Below, piece by piece: positions 51,391 to 60,752 of a stretch of DNA of 64,000 nt. This stretch comes from Arthrobacter sp. StoSoilB5. GTDB lineage: Bacteria > Actinomycetota > Actinomycetes > Actinomycetales > Micrococcaceae. The stretch covers positions 3,410,001 through 3,474,000 of the forward strand of contig NZ_AP024646.1 in assembly GCF_019977235.1 (NCBI RefSeq), given 5' to 3'. The number at the start of each line of letters is the position of its first letter. Position 1 is the stretch's first letter. The notes under the pieces were generated by a model that saw only the letters and a list, made by a program, of their open reading frames with translations, was not told where the DNA came from and did not search any database. Both the position numbers and the translations under genes were made by a program.

Positions 51391-51873
51391 TTACGTTCCA
51401 GACTCGCCAGCGAGGAGCCGCTTCAACACGGATTTCGGTACGAAGTCGGAGATGTCGCCACCCAATACATTGACCTCTTTGATCAAGGTGGAGGACAGGT
51501 GGACGTAGTGCGCTTCTGCCGGCAGGAAGACAGTCTCGACGCCGGTAAGCTGACGGTTCATGGTGGCCATCGGTAGTTCGTAGTCAAAGTCCGAGGACGA
51601 GCGCAGGCCTTTGACAATTGCCGAAACGCCCCGATGCCGGCAGTACTCGGCCAACAGTCCTTCGCCCATGGGCTCGACAATGATGCCACGCAGGGACGCC
51701 AGAGTCTCGCGGGCCATCTCCATCCGGTCTTCAAGGCTGAAGCGGTACTTCTTGGCGTAATTGGTGGACACGGCCACGATGACTTCGTCAAACAGGCCTG
51801 CCGCCCGCGCGATGACTTCGAGATGTCCGTTGTGGATAGGGTCAAAGGATCCAGGGCATACCGCACGTCTCAT
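51391..51873 (-). CDS. coaD: phosphopantetheine adenylyltransferase
   Basis: 160 residues. Makes dephospho-CoA from phosphopantetheine and ATP. GSFDPIHNGHLEVI contains the HxGH-type nucleotide site, and YVHLSSTLIKEV corresponds to the ISSTxxKE motif. Divergent from the aminotransferase gene, 35 bp away. Confidence 0.96.
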   Translation of the reverse strand: MRRAVCPGSFDPIHNGHLEVIARAAGLFDEVIVAVSTNYAKKYRFSLEDRMEMARETLASLRGIIVEPMGEGLLAEYCRHRGVSAIVKGLRSSSDFDYELPMATMNRQLTGVETVFLPAEAHYVHLSSTLIKEVNVLGGDISDFVPKSVLKRLLAGESGT

Positions 51874-51908
51874 GACACGAACCTACCCCATAGCTTCACC
51901 GGGATACC

Positions 51909-53159
51909 ATGGCTGACATGTCACCTGCAGGCAGCACTTTACCGCTCAACACAACGGCCAATGCCTCCGCGCCATGGCAGCGGGCCGCAACCGGCGCCAA
52001 CCTGCTTTCGCCTGACGGAAACCTCGGAGTAACCATCTTCGAAGAGATGACCACCTTGGCCATCTCTTCCGGCGCGATCAACCTCGGACAGGGCTTCCCC
52101 GACGAGGACGGCCCCGCGGAAATCAAGGCCGCAGCACAGGCAGCCATCGCCGCAGGAGCCAACCAATACTCACCCGGCAAGGGCATCACGGAACTGCGGG
52201 AAGCCGTCGCGGAACACCAACGCCGGTTCTACGGGCTTACCCCGGACCCGCAGACGGAAATCATCATCACTACGGGCGCCACGGAAGCCATTGCTGCGTC
52301 ACTCCTTGCCTTCATCCAGCCCGGCGACGAGGTCCTGACCTTCGAACCGTTCTATGACTCCTATGGGGCTGTCATCGGATTGGCAGGGGCACAACATGTC
52401 ACTGCTCCCCTGCCCGCTCCGGATTTCCTTCCGGACTTGTCCATGCTGGAAGCCGCCTTCAGCAGCCGCACCAAGGTGGTGCTCCTGAACAACCCGCACA
52501 ATCCCACCGGCGCCGTCTTCCCTCTAGAGGTTCTGGCAAAGGTGGTGGAGCTGGCCACCAAGTACGACGCCATCATTGTCAGCGACGAAGTTTACGAACA
52601 CCTCACCTTCGGCGTATCCCATATTCCGGTCGCTTCCCTGCCGGGCGCCGCCGAACGGACCCTCACCATCTCTTCTGCCGGGAAGACGTTCTCCTTCACA
52701 GGGTGGAAGATCGGCTGGCTCACGGGACCCGAGGACCTGGTTGCCGCTGTCCGCACCGTCAAACAGTTCCTGACGTACAGTTCTGGAACGCCGTTCCAGA
52801 GCGCCATCGCCGTGGGGCTTGCCCTACCTGACGAATTCTATGCAGGCATCGCTGAAACCCTGCGGCATAAACGGGACGTCCTCTCCGAGGGCCTTCGCGC
52901 CGCAGGATTCGACGTCTACACGCCCAGCGGCACGTACTTCGTCAACGTCGACACAGAACCGCTGGGCATCAAGGACTCCGTGGACCTGGCACGCCGGTTG
53001 CCGGGCCTGGTTGGCGTCGCCGCGATCCCGGTTCCCGTTTTTTGCCATCCTGAAGGGGCAGAACGGACCCGCAGCCTGCTGCGTTTCGCCTTCTGCAAGA
53101 AAACCAGTGTCTTGGAAGAAGCTGCCGAACGACTGGCCGGGCTCAAGGACCTGCTCTGA
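51909..53159 (+). CDS. class I/II pyridoxal-phosphate aminotransferase (DapC-like)
   Basis: 416 residues. Pyridoxal-phosphate Lys259 is in SSAGKTFSFTGWKIGW; Asp226 and Tyr229 (SDEVYEH) and Asn198 (NPHNPTG) bind the cofactor. LRFAFC near the end carries the carboxylate-binding Arg. Sequence resembles the kynurenine aminotransferase/DapC group; Mycobacterium DapC is of this type, but the substrate here is unproven. The stop overlaps the next gene by four bases (CTGA). Confidence 0.88.
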   Translation: MADMSPAGSTLPLNTTANASAPWQRAATGANLLSPDGNLGVTIFEEMTTLAISSGAINLGQGFPDEDGPAEIKAAAQAAIAAGANQYSPGKGITELREAVAEHQRRFYGLTPDPQTEIIITTGATEAIAASLLAFIQPGDEVLTFEPFYDSYGAVIGLAGAQHVTAPLPAPDFLPDLSMLEAAFSSRTKVVLLNNPHNPTGAVFPLEVLAKVVELATKYDAIIVSDEVYEHLTFGVSHIPVASLPGAAERTLTISSAGKTFSFTGWKIGWLTGPEDLVAAVRTVKQFLTYSSGTPFQSAIAVGLALPDEFYAGIAETLRHKRDVLSEGLRAAGFDVYTPSGTYFVNVDTEPLGIKDSVDLARRLPGLVGVAAIPVPVFCHPEGAERTRSLLRFAFCKKTSVLEEAAERLAGLKDLL

Positions 53160-53950
53160 ACCGCAACGACTCAGGCCGCCATCAAGCCGCGCGTTTCCTT
53201 CGGACCACAGGACAGCACGCCACTATTGACTCCGATACGCTCATTGAAGGCAGCTATATCCTCAGCATCGGTGGCGCTGAACAATCCCACGTGAATCTGG
53301 CCAACCCTGCGGAGATCTTCTACGAGTATCTTCGGAGAATCGGTCATGTGGTGGATCTGGTTGCAGAGCCAGCCGAGCCGCTGTCCGTGCTCCATCTCGG
53401 CGCCGGTGCCCTGACGTTGGCCCGTTACATCCAGGCCACCCGTCCCGGTTCGGACCAGTATGCGGTGGAACTCGAACGCGAACTACTGGACTTCGTCCTG
53501 CAAAAGCTGCCTATGCCGGAAGGCACGCGGCTGCACACGCACATAGGCGACGCACGCGAGGCCCTGGCCGAACTTCCCGCGGAGGTGGGGTTCGACGTCG
53601 TGATCCTTGATATCTTCTCCGGGCCCGAGGCACCAGCCCATATTGCGTGCCGGGAGTTCTATGAAGAGGCCGCTGCCCGGCTGCGGCCCAACGGCATACT
53701 GATCGTGAACGTGGGCGATGAACCGGCACTGACTCTGGTGCGAAGCCAGGTAGCTGCCCTTCGGCAGGCCCTGGCGGACGTCGCCGCCTTCGCCGAGACG
53801 GGAATGTTCGCCGGGCGCTACCCCGGCAATATCATCCTGGTAGGCACCCGTGCGCCATGGCCGCCAGCGTGGACCGGCGCATTACTTGAGCGGGGCCCAC
53901 ACCCTGCAACAGTCCTCCACGGCGTGGATCTGGACAGAATCTCGGACTAG
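53156..53950 (+). CDS. spermidine synthase-like methyltransferase-fold protein, probable CTG start
   Basis: 264 residues if started at CTG 53156; a GTG at 53291 would give 219 but cuts off conserved sequence (EGSYILSIGGAEQSHV). There is no ATG, GTG or TTG in frame between. AAGGA lies six bases before the CTG, and the CTG overlaps the aminotransferase stop as CTGA. SAM-binding motif LSVLHLGAGALTLARY and the acidic AVELERELLDF are present, then DVVILDIFSG. Resembles the spermidine synthase superfamily, where many actinobacterial members have unknown substrates. Overlaps the convergent rsmD by 4 bp. Confidence 0.8.
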   Translation: MNRNDSGRHQAARFLRTTGQHATIDSDTLIEGSYILSIGGAEQSHVNLANPAEIFYEYLRRIGHVVDLVAEPAEPLSVLHLGAGALTLARYIQATRPGSDQYAVELERELLDFVLQKLPMPEGTRLHTHIGDAREALAELPAEVGFDVVILDIFSGPEAPAHIACREFYEEAAARLRPNGILIVNVGDEPALTLVRSQVAALRQALADVAAFAETGMFAGRYPGNIILVGTRAPWPPAWTGALLERGPHPATVLHGVDLDRISD

Positions 53951-54513
53951 GCAGGTTCAGCGAACCATAGCTTGGTCTCGCCGTACTTTTTGTCAGCGAA
54001 ACATTCCAGTTCTTCGGGCCAGGACGGTTCGGCACTTCTGGACGACCTTTCCACCACTACCACTGCCCCTTCATCCAAGTGGGGCGACAACTTGGCGAGC
54101 ACCGCACTCAACGCTGGTTCGTCCAAGGGGTAAGGCGGGTCCAGGAACACCAGGTCCCACGTATCGCGTCCTGTGGCACGCTCCAGGAAAGACTCAACCT
54201 TGGACCGATGGACTGAAACCTTTTTGGCGCCCAGGATTTGATTCACCATGTCCGCGTTGCGCTGGCACGCATCGCTGGCCTTGGCATCGAACTCCACCAA
54301 ATCCACGCTGCGTGCACCCCGGCTGGCGCTCTCGACACCCAGGGCTCCAGAGCCGGCATAGAGATCCAGCACCCGCGAATCATCGATGACGGCCAAGGAT
54401 TCGAGACGGGAAAACAGCGCTTCCTTGACGCGGTCCGTAGTGGGCCGCGTTGCCGTGCCGGGCACGCTGGTGAGGGGATTCCCACCTGCCATGCCGGCAA
54501 TAATCCGGCTCAC
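53947..54513 (-). CDS. rsmD: 16S rRNA (guanine966-N2)-methyltransferase
   Basis: 188 residues. VLDLYAGSGALGVESASRG is the SAM site and LVFLDPPYPLDE the catalytic DPPY motif. The N-terminal RIIAGMAGG and RPTTDRVKEALF are typical. It lies downstream of recG, separated by 57 bp. Confidence 0.95.
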   Translation of the reverse strand: MSRIIAGMAGGNPLTSVPGTATRPTTDRVKEALFSRLESLAVIDDSRVLDLYAGSGALGVESASRGARSVDLVEFDAKASDACQRNADMVNQILGAKKVSVHRSKVESFLERATGRDTWDLVFLDPPYPLDEPALSAVLAKLSPHLDEGAVVVVERSSRSAEPSWPEELECFADKKYGETKLWFAEPA

Positions 54514-54570
54514 AGTGCCTCTCCGTAACGCATGTCCGAACGTTTGCAGATGCCCAGGCCTGGGAAATCT

Positions 54571-56841
54571 CTAACCGCGTTCAAGGAACGCCTCCTTTTC
54601 AGGGTTCAAGTAGTCATCAATGGTCGCGGCAAGGACCGGCTGGTGCCGCAGTGCCGGGTCCTCGGCCACCAGGGCCTGCGCGTCTGCGCGGGCACGGGCA
54701 ATGAGGTCCTCATGCTCCAGGACACGGAGCAGCTTGAGCGTGGACCGGCCACCTGATTGGGAAGCACCAAGGATATCGCCTTCACGGCGGAGTTTCAGGT
54801 CTTCCTGGGAGAGCTCGAAGCCGTCGGTGGTGGACGCCACAGCCTCCAATCGTCGACGACTCGGGTGCCCGGGCTCCAATGTAGTAACCAGCAGGCAAGT
54901 TCCTGGCAGGCCGCCACGGCCCACCCGTCCGCGAAGCTGGTGGAGTTGTGAAATACCAAAGCGCTCGGCGTCCAGGATCACCATCAGGGTGGCATTGTGG
55001 ACATCGACACCCACCTCAATGACAGTGGTGGACACCAACACCTTGGTTTGGTTTGCCGCGAACGATGCCATGGTTTCGGTCTTAAGCAGCGGATCCTGCC
55101 GGCCATGGAGGGGCGCGATAGTCACTCCGGCCAACGAAGGCTCCTCCACAAGGCTTTCGACGACGGCAGTCACCGAGGCAAGCTCGCGGCCCGGACCTTC
55201 GTCCGAGAGTTCGGCGTCTGTTGGTTCGGCCTCTCCGGGGCTGAAGTCGCCGTCGTCATCCGCGCCGATTTTGGGGCATACAACGTAAACCTGATGGCCG
55301 GCGTCGACTTCTTCCCGTGAGCGTTTCCAGATTCGATCCGCCCAGCCGGGGTTCTCCGCGAGCCCCACAACATGAGTGGAAATGGGGGCACGCCCTGCAG
55401 GGAGTTCATCCAGGATGGAGGTCTCAAGGTCGCCGAACACGGTCATCGCCACTGTGCGGGGAATCGGCGTGGCAGTCATAACCAGCAGATGCGGGGGTCG
55501 CTGGGCCTTGGCACGCAACGCGTCCCGTTGTTCCACGCCGAAGCGGTGCTGCTCATCCACAACGATCAAGCCGAGATCCTGAAAACTGGTTTTGTCGCTC
55601 AATAGCGCATGGGTGCCGATGACGATGCCGGCGTTCCCCGATGCGGCGTCGAGCATGGCCTGCTTCCTGGCAGCCGTGGGCATGGAGCCGGTCAGCAGCG
55701 TCACTTGGACGCCAGCCTGCCCGGCATCCGTACCGAGGATGCCTGCACCGAGCATGCCGGCGCCGCCGAACATGTGATCGCGGGCCAATGAACCCAAGGT
55801 GCGCCGGATGGAGTCGAAATGCTGTGCGGCCAAAACCTCGGTGGGGGCGAGGAGCGCAGCCTGTCCACCAGCATCAACCACCTGCAACATCGCCCGCAGG
55901 GCCACGATGGTCTTGCCGGAACCCACCTCACCTTGCAGGAGGCGATTCATTGGTGTGTCCTGGCCAAGTTCTTCGGAAAGTGTCTTTCCCACCGCAGTCT
56001 GGCCAGCAGTGAGCGTGAAGGGCAGGTTCCGGTCAAACGCGGCCAGAAGGCCGTCTGCGACCGGACGCCGGGCAGTGGCTTCCTCGGCGGCAAGCTGGGC
56101 ACGGCGTCGCGCCAGTGCCGCCTGCAGCACCAACGCCTCTTGGTAGCGGAATCGTTCCTGTGCCCGCTGCCAATCCTTGGCCGTCTCAGGGGAGTGGATG
56201 AGGCGATAAGCTTCGGCCACACTGAGCAGCCCATCCCTGCTGACGATGGACTCCGGCAGCGGATCCGCCAGGGCGTCGAGGTCCACGGTTTGCAGCAGCG
56301 CGGTAATCACTTTGTGAATGGACCAACTTGTTAGCTTTGCCGTAGCGGGATAGACGGGGATGGGCATGGCTGCCAGCTTTTCCGGGTCAATGGAGCCGTC
56401 TGCGTCCGGATCCTCATCCAACAACAGGAAGTCCGGATTAGTCAGCCCCAAGGCGCCCCCGTAGCGGGTCACCTTGCCGGAAAACATCGCCCGGCGTCCC
56501 GGAAGGAGCTCCGCCTTGGCCCGGAACCCATTGAAGAAACTGACTTTCAGGGTGCCCGGGACGTGGTTTCCACCGGCTTCGTCGGTCACCACGACGTCCG
56601 TGATGGAACCCCGCCTGGCACGCATCTGACGGGTGCTGTTGGACAGGACCCGGGCAATCAGCGTGACTTCCTCGTCAAGGGGAAGGTTGCTGATGGGAGT
56701 AAGCTCGCCCCGGCTCAAATACCTGCGCGGAAAGTAGTTCAGCAGGGCGCCGGTTGTCTTGAGGCCAAGGTGCTTGTCAATGACCGAAGCCGAGCGCTTG
56801 CCGATCCTGCGTTCGAGGGGCAGTTCCAGCTCAGTATTCAT
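54571..56841 (-). CDS. recG: ATP-dependent DNA helicase RecG
   Basis: 756 residues from ATG 56841; a longer frame upstream overlaps the DAK2 gene more deeply and lacks family sequence. RecG rescues stalled forks by branch migration. An N-terminal wedge (OB) domain (about 60-160) is followed by helicase motifs: GEVGSGKT (Walker A), DEQHRFGVEQR (motif II), TATPIPRT (motif III) and a C-terminal helicase half with QLRGRVGRGG. Overlaps the DAK2 gene end by 11 bp. Confidence 0.95.
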   Translation of the reverse strand: MNTELELPLERRIGKRSASVIDKHLGLKTTGALLNYFPRRYLSRGELTPISNLPLDEEVTLIARVLSNSTRQMRARRGSITDVVVTDEAGGNHVPGTLKVSFFNGFRAKAELLPGRRAMFSGKVTRYGGALGLTNPDFLLLDEDPDADGSIDPEKLAAMPIPVYPATAKLTSWSIHKVITALLQTVDLDALADPLPESIVSRDGLLSVAEAYRLIHSPETAKDWQRAQERFRYQEALVLQAALARRRAQLAAEEATARRPVADGLLAAFDRNLPFTLTAGQTAVGKTLSEELGQDTPMNRLLQGEVGSGKTIVALRAMLQVVDAGGQAALLAPTEVLAAQHFDSIRRTLGSLARDHMFGGAGMLGAGILGTDAGQAGVQVTLLTGSMPTAARKQAMLDAASGNAGIVIGTHALLSDKTSFQDLGLIVVDEQHRFGVEQRDALRAKAQRPPHLLVMTATPIPRTVAMTVFGDLETSILDELPAGRAPISTHVVGLAENPGWADRIWKRSREEVDAGHQVYVVCPKIGADDDGDFSPGEAEPTDAELSDEGPGRELASVTAVVESLVEEPSLAGVTIAPLHGRQDPLLKTETMASFAANQTKVLVSTTVIEVGVDVHNATLMVILDAERFGISQLHQLRGRVGRGGLPGTCLLVTTLEPGHPSRRRLEAVASTTDGFELSQEDLKLRREGDILGASQSGGRSTLKLLRVLEHEDLIARARADAQALVAEDPALRHQPVLAATIDDYLNPEKEAFLERG

Positions 56842-57892
56842 GCCGTGACTGGCCCGGGGTGCTGCTGGGTTCTGCAGTTTGGGTTGCGTCCTGGTCCTGG
56901 TGTCCGCCTGCGGCATCGCGGGGCAGGGCAAGTTGGCTGACGGCAATGTCTGTGGGCTCCCCCAGCGACCGAATCAGCGCAACAGCTGGCGCGGGATCAG
57001 GTACGTGGACATGCACGCGCCAACGATAACTGGCTTCAATACCGGATTCGTCGTCGTCGTCAGGATTGCCTGCAGTATTGCCGACCTGGCTCATGATGAC
57101 GGAATCGCCCATCTCATCCAGGCGTTGGCGCAGCACGGCTGCGTCCAAGGGCGAAAGGTTGATGGTACACATGACTTCCACGCCGTCGTCGGCCGGCATC
57201 TGCTGGTGGATGTGCGGATCCTGGAGCTGGTAGCCATGGAGGCTATCGAGGAGCTCCTCCTGCAACTCTTCACCGAGGACCGCAGAACGGAGGCAGTCCA
57301 GCACCAGCAACATACCTACACCGCCGGCATCCACCACGTGCGCCTCATGGAGCGGTGCGAGTTCGTCCTCGGTGCGAACGACGGCTTGGAAAGCGGCATC
57401 CACCACTGCATCCAAAGCAAGGCCCAGGGCGTGGTTGCTGTCATCACCGTTCTGGGAAGAGTCCGCCGCTTGGGCCGCGTGGGCGGCTGCCTCAAGGACG
57501 GAAAGCATGGTTCCGGATACTGGCTCACTCAACGCCGACCAGGCCCGGATCTGGGCCCGGTTGAGGGCCGTGGCCAGAAGCGGCGCACTCAGGCGCGCTT
57601 TTCCGGCAAGTGGCTCGGCCGCCGCGCACAGGAAGACCGCAAAGAGGGTGCCCGAGTTGCCCCTGGCCTGTTCCATGGCAGCCTGACCGGCGCGCGAGAG
57701 CACGGCACCGACGTCGTTACCGGTTTCGATGGCGTCAGGAGCGGTTCCCCCCAAAGCTGACACAGCTGCCCGCGCGGTGAGATAAAGGTTGGTTCCAGTA
57801 TCGCCATCGGCGACCGGGAAGATGTTGATCGCGTTGAGGCGGTCGCTATGGTTGCCAAGGACCACCTCTGTCTTGCCGAGCCAACGTTTCAT
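56831..57892 (-). CDS. DAK2-domain protein, FakA-like but short
   Basis: 353 residues from ATG 57892, 22 bases after thiL. The kinase domain (about 10-200) shows INIFPVADGDTGTN, with Asp29 and Asp31 as Mg2+ ligands, and EQARGNSG. A middle domain (about 240-325) corresponds to the FakA linker region. The C-terminal DegV-like domain of full FakA/YloV (about 550 residues) is missing; instead the protein ends in a Gln/Ser/Pro-rich tail. FakA phosphorylates fatty acids held by FakB. Whether this form can do so is unclear. Confidence 0.85.
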   Translation of the reverse strand: MKRWLGKTEVVLGNHSDRLNAINIFPVADGDTGTNLYLTARAAVSALGGTAPDAIETGNDVGAVLSRAGQAAMEQARGNSGTLFAVFLCAAAEPLAGKARLSAPLLATALNRAQIRAWSALSEPVSGTMLSVLEAAAHAAQAADSSQNGDDSNHALGLALDAVVDAAFQAVVRTEDELAPLHEAHVVDAGGVGMLLVLDCLRSAVLGEELQEELLDSLHGYQLQDPHIHQQMPADDGVEVMCTINLSPLDAAVLRQRLDEMGDSVIMSQVGNTAGNPDDDDESGIEASYRWRVHVHVPDPAPAVALIRSLGEPTDIAVSQLALPRDAAGGHQDQDATQTAEPSSTPGQSRHEY

Positions 57893-57914
57893 GGCGTGCG
57901 CATTCGCGGCGATC

Positions 57915-58943
57915 TTAGTCTGCAAAATGATCCCATCCCACGGTGTCAGCAGCTTGCCCGGCAATCCGGACGCCGCTGCCCTGTGACTGGGCAACGGCCT
58001 GAACTGAGCCTATCGCAGTGAAGCCCTGAGGCAGCTGAATTCCCGCTGGGAACGTAGCCAGCAGCCCATGGTCTTCTCCCCCACCGAGAACCCAGGGCAT
58101 TGAATCAACGCCCAGCAACGCGGCAGCTGGCTCCAGCGGAAGTGTGTGGGTTTTCAAGGCAACGGCGTCGAAGTCCAGGATAACGTTGCTTGCCGCAGCA
58201 AGCCTGCCGCCGTCCCGCAACAAGCCATCTGAAATATCCATCATTGCTGTGACCCCCGAACGCGCCGCCAGCGGCCCCGCAGCCAATGGTGGCACAGGGC
58301 GGCATTGGCTATCCATAAGTGCCCGTTGCCCGGATGTGAGCTCCTTCAAGGAGACATCGCTTTCCAAGAGAGCCAGTCCGGCTGCAGCACGCCCCAACGT
58401 GCCTGCCACCGCCACCACATCTCCGGCCTTCGCCCCGGAACGGAGCACGGGCGCCCGTCCAGCCAACGTACCTACGACGGCGACGGTCACCGCTATTTCT
58501 CGTCCACGGCCCAGGTCTCCCCCGGCTACGGAGCAATCAGGAGCGCCGAGCCCGATGATTCCAGCGGTGAGGCCATCTGCGAAGTCCTCAACCCACTCCA
58601 CAGGTGTGGCTGGCGGCATGGTCAGGCTCACCACCAACGACGTGGCCGTGCCACCCATTGCATTGATATCGCTGAGGTTCTGTGCGGCGGACTTCCAGCC
58701 GACGTCGTACCCTGTGGTTCGATAACCGTTGTTCCACTCCAGCCTGAAGTCCTGGTCCTGGGTCTGGGTATCGATGGAGATGAGCGTGCGGCCGTCCGTG
58801 GAGGCCACCAAGGCGGCGTCGTCACCGGGACCCAGGAGGATGCTGGGGCTGCTGTTCAGGCGAGGGAAGATCCGGGCCAGGAGCTCGGACTCGGAGAGGT
58901 CTCCGACTGTTGGATATTCTGTGGATGGCTGTTTTGGTGGCAC
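57915..58943 (-). CDS. thiL: thiamine-monophosphate kinase
   Basis: 342 residues from GTG 58943. Makes thiamine diphosphate from thiamine monophosphate with ATP. LGPGDDAALV and DINAMGG hold the Asp residues, and MMDISDGLLRD is diagnostic. No TPP riboswitch was seen before it. It starts a leftward set with the DAK2 and recG genes. Confidence 0.94.
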   Translation of the reverse strand: MPPKQPSTEYPTVGDLSESELLARIFPRLNSSPSILLGPGDDAALVASTDGRTLISIDTQTQDQDFRLEWNNGYRTTGYDVGWKSAAQNLSDINAMGGTATSLVVSLTMPPATPVEWVEDFADGLTAGIIGLGAPDCSVAGGDLGRGREIAVTVAVVGTLAGRAPVLRSGAKAGDVVAVAGTLGRAAAGLALLESDVSLKELTSGQRALMDSQCRPVPPLAAGPLAARSGVTAMMDISDGLLRDGGRLAAASNVILDFDAVALKTHTLPLEPAAALLGVDSMPWVLGGGEDHGLLATFPAGIQLPQGFTAIGSVQAVAQSQGSGVRIAGQAADTVGWDHFAD

Positions 58944-59092
58944 GGCTCTACGCTATCGCGACACACCGACAAAATATCGCCGCAGCCTGTGAGGCCCGAT
59001 CCGGCGGCAATGTGACTCCCGCAACTGTGCTTCAGCCACAAGCCGCATCAACCGCAATCCACCGGGACGCGTGGTCGGGATAGGCTGGACCA

Positions 59093-59602
59093 ATGCACCG
59101 AAAGACCCTCCCGCGGACAGCCGTGGCCTTCACCTTGGCCACAATGTCCGTCCTCGCAGTGTCAGCCTGCGCACCCACTGTCGACGTCACGGCGGCCACT
59201 GACGCAGCCAATCCCGCCTGCGCACCCATGATGGTGGCGCTCCCGGACAAGATCGGCGACGCCGCGCTTCGCAAGACCAACAGCCAGGCCACGGCAGCAT
59301 GGGGCGATCCCTCACAGATCATCCTGCGTTGCGGCGTCAACGTCCCCGGGCCAACTACTGACCGCTGCGTCAGTGTCAATGACATCGACTGGGTCATCAA
59401 AGAGGGCGATGGCGTCTACACCCTGACCACCTTCGGCCGCGAACCCGCAACCGAAATCCTGGTCGATCCTGTCAAACTGGAAGCCGCCAACATCAGCTCC
59501 GCCACAGTCCTCACCGAACTTGCGGCCGCTGCGGGCAAGATTAAAGCCACACGCCACTGCGTCGGCCAGGAAGACCTGCAGAACCTGCCAACCACAAAGT
59601 AG
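59093..59602 (+). CDS. DUF3515 lipoprotein
   Basis: 169 residues. A lipoprotein signal peptide ends in LAVSAC, with Cys26 as the lipid-bearing residue. The mature part is small and has two more Cys pairs, CAPMM and RCGV plus RC and HC, which may form disulfides. DUF3515 has no known role. A homologue (Rv2980) lies between ddl and thiL in Mycobacterium, as here. Convergent on ddl. Confidence 0.88.
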   Translation: MHRKTLPRTAVAFTLATMSVLAVSACAPTVDVTAATDAANPACAPMMVALPDKIGDAALRKTNSQATAAWGDPSQIILRCGVNVPGPTTDRCVSVNDIDWVIKEGDGVYTLTTFGREPATEILVDPVKLEAANISSATVLTELAAAAGKIKATRHCVGQEDLQNLPTTK

Positions 59603-59613
59603 TGTTCCCCGGG

Positions 59614-60750
59614 TTAGCGCAGGCCCGTTTTTCGGGTCAGGGCCAAGTGGATGAGTTCATCGATCAGCTCGGGGTACGCCAGCCCTGAAGCCGCCCACAT
59701 CTGGGGGTACATGCTCTTTGGAGTGAAGCCCGGCATGGTGTTGATTTCGTTAATGATCAATTCACCAGCCGGAGTATAGAAGAAGTCCACGCGGCTCAGA
59801 CCTTCCGCGCCCACGGCGTCGAAGGCGACAGCAGCCAATTCCCGTACGCGGGCAATGGCCTCATCCGGCATATCAGCCGGGCAACTCAGTGCAGCGGCAC
59901 CGTCTTCGACGTATTTGGCAGCAAAGTCATAGAACTGGTGTTCGCCGATAGCCACCGCGATTTCGCCGGGCATGGAGGTGCGCGGCGCGTCGGTGCCCCT
60001 GCCTTGCAGGACGGCGCACTCGATTTCGCGCCCGACGATGCCGGCTTCGATGACCAGCTTCAGGTCGTGGCGGCGGGCTTCCTCGATGGCAGCATCCAGG
60101 CCCTCCAACGAGTCCACTTTGGAGATTCCCATGGAAGAGCCTGCACGGGCCGGCTTGACGAAGACCGGGAAACCGAGCTTGTCCACGCGCTTGCGGACAG
60201 CCTCGGCATCCGTGAGCCATTCGCGATCGGTGACGGCGATGTAAGGACCCACAGTCAGTCCAGCGGCTTCAAAAACTACCTTCATGAAGTGCTTGTCCAT
60301 GCCCACCGCAGAGGCCAGCACTCCGGCACCAACATAGCGGGTGTCGGATAGTTCCAGGAGACCCTGAATGGTTCCGTCCTCGCCCCAAGGACCATGGAGC
60401 AAAGGAAAGACAACGTCCACGGAACCGAGTTCCTCAGGGATGGCATTCGGCGCAGTCACTATGAGCTGGTGCTCGCCGCCCACCTCGGCCAAGGTGACAG
60501 TCCGGTCCGACTGCGATACCTCAGGAAGTGCCGACGAACTCAAAGACCACTGGCTGGTATCCCCCGACGCAAGGACCCACTGTCCTGACTTGGCAATGCC
60601 AATAGGCACCACATCGTATTTGCTCTTGTCAATGGCACCCATGACGCCTGCCGCCGTCACGCAACTAACAGCGTGTTCGCTGGAACGTCCGCCGAAAAGG
60701 ACCGCCACACGGGGTCTACGGCCGGTCACGGGGGTGGATTCTTCAGTCAC
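59614..60750 (-). CDS. ddl: D-alanine--D-alanine ligase
   Basis: 378 residues from GTG 60750. Joins two D-Ala for peptidoglycan precursors. The ATP-grasp fold shows LFGGRSSEHAVS, LLHGPWGEDGTIQG, FVKPARAGSSMGIS and the metal-binding INEINTMPGFT. It starts two bases after gpsA ends. Confidence 0.96.
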   Translation of the reverse strand: MTEESTPVTGRRPRVAVLFGGRSSEHAVSCVTAAGVMGAIDKSKYDVVPIGIAKSGQWVLASGDTSQWSLSSSALPEVSQSDRTVTLAEVGGEHQLIVTAPNAIPEELGSVDVVFPLLHGPWGEDGTIQGLLELSDTRYVGAGVLASAVGMDKHFMKVVFEAAGLTVGPYIAVTDREWLTDAEAVRKRVDKLGFPVFVKPARAGSSMGISKVDSLEGLDAAIEEARRHDLKLVIEAGIVGREIECAVLQGRGTDAPRTSMPGEIAVAIGEHQFYDFAAKYVEDGAAALSCPADMPDEAIARVRELAAVAFDAVGAEGLSRVDFFYTPAGELIINEINTMPGFTPKSMYPQMWAASGLAYPELIDELIHLALTRKTGLR

Positions 60751-60752
60751 AA

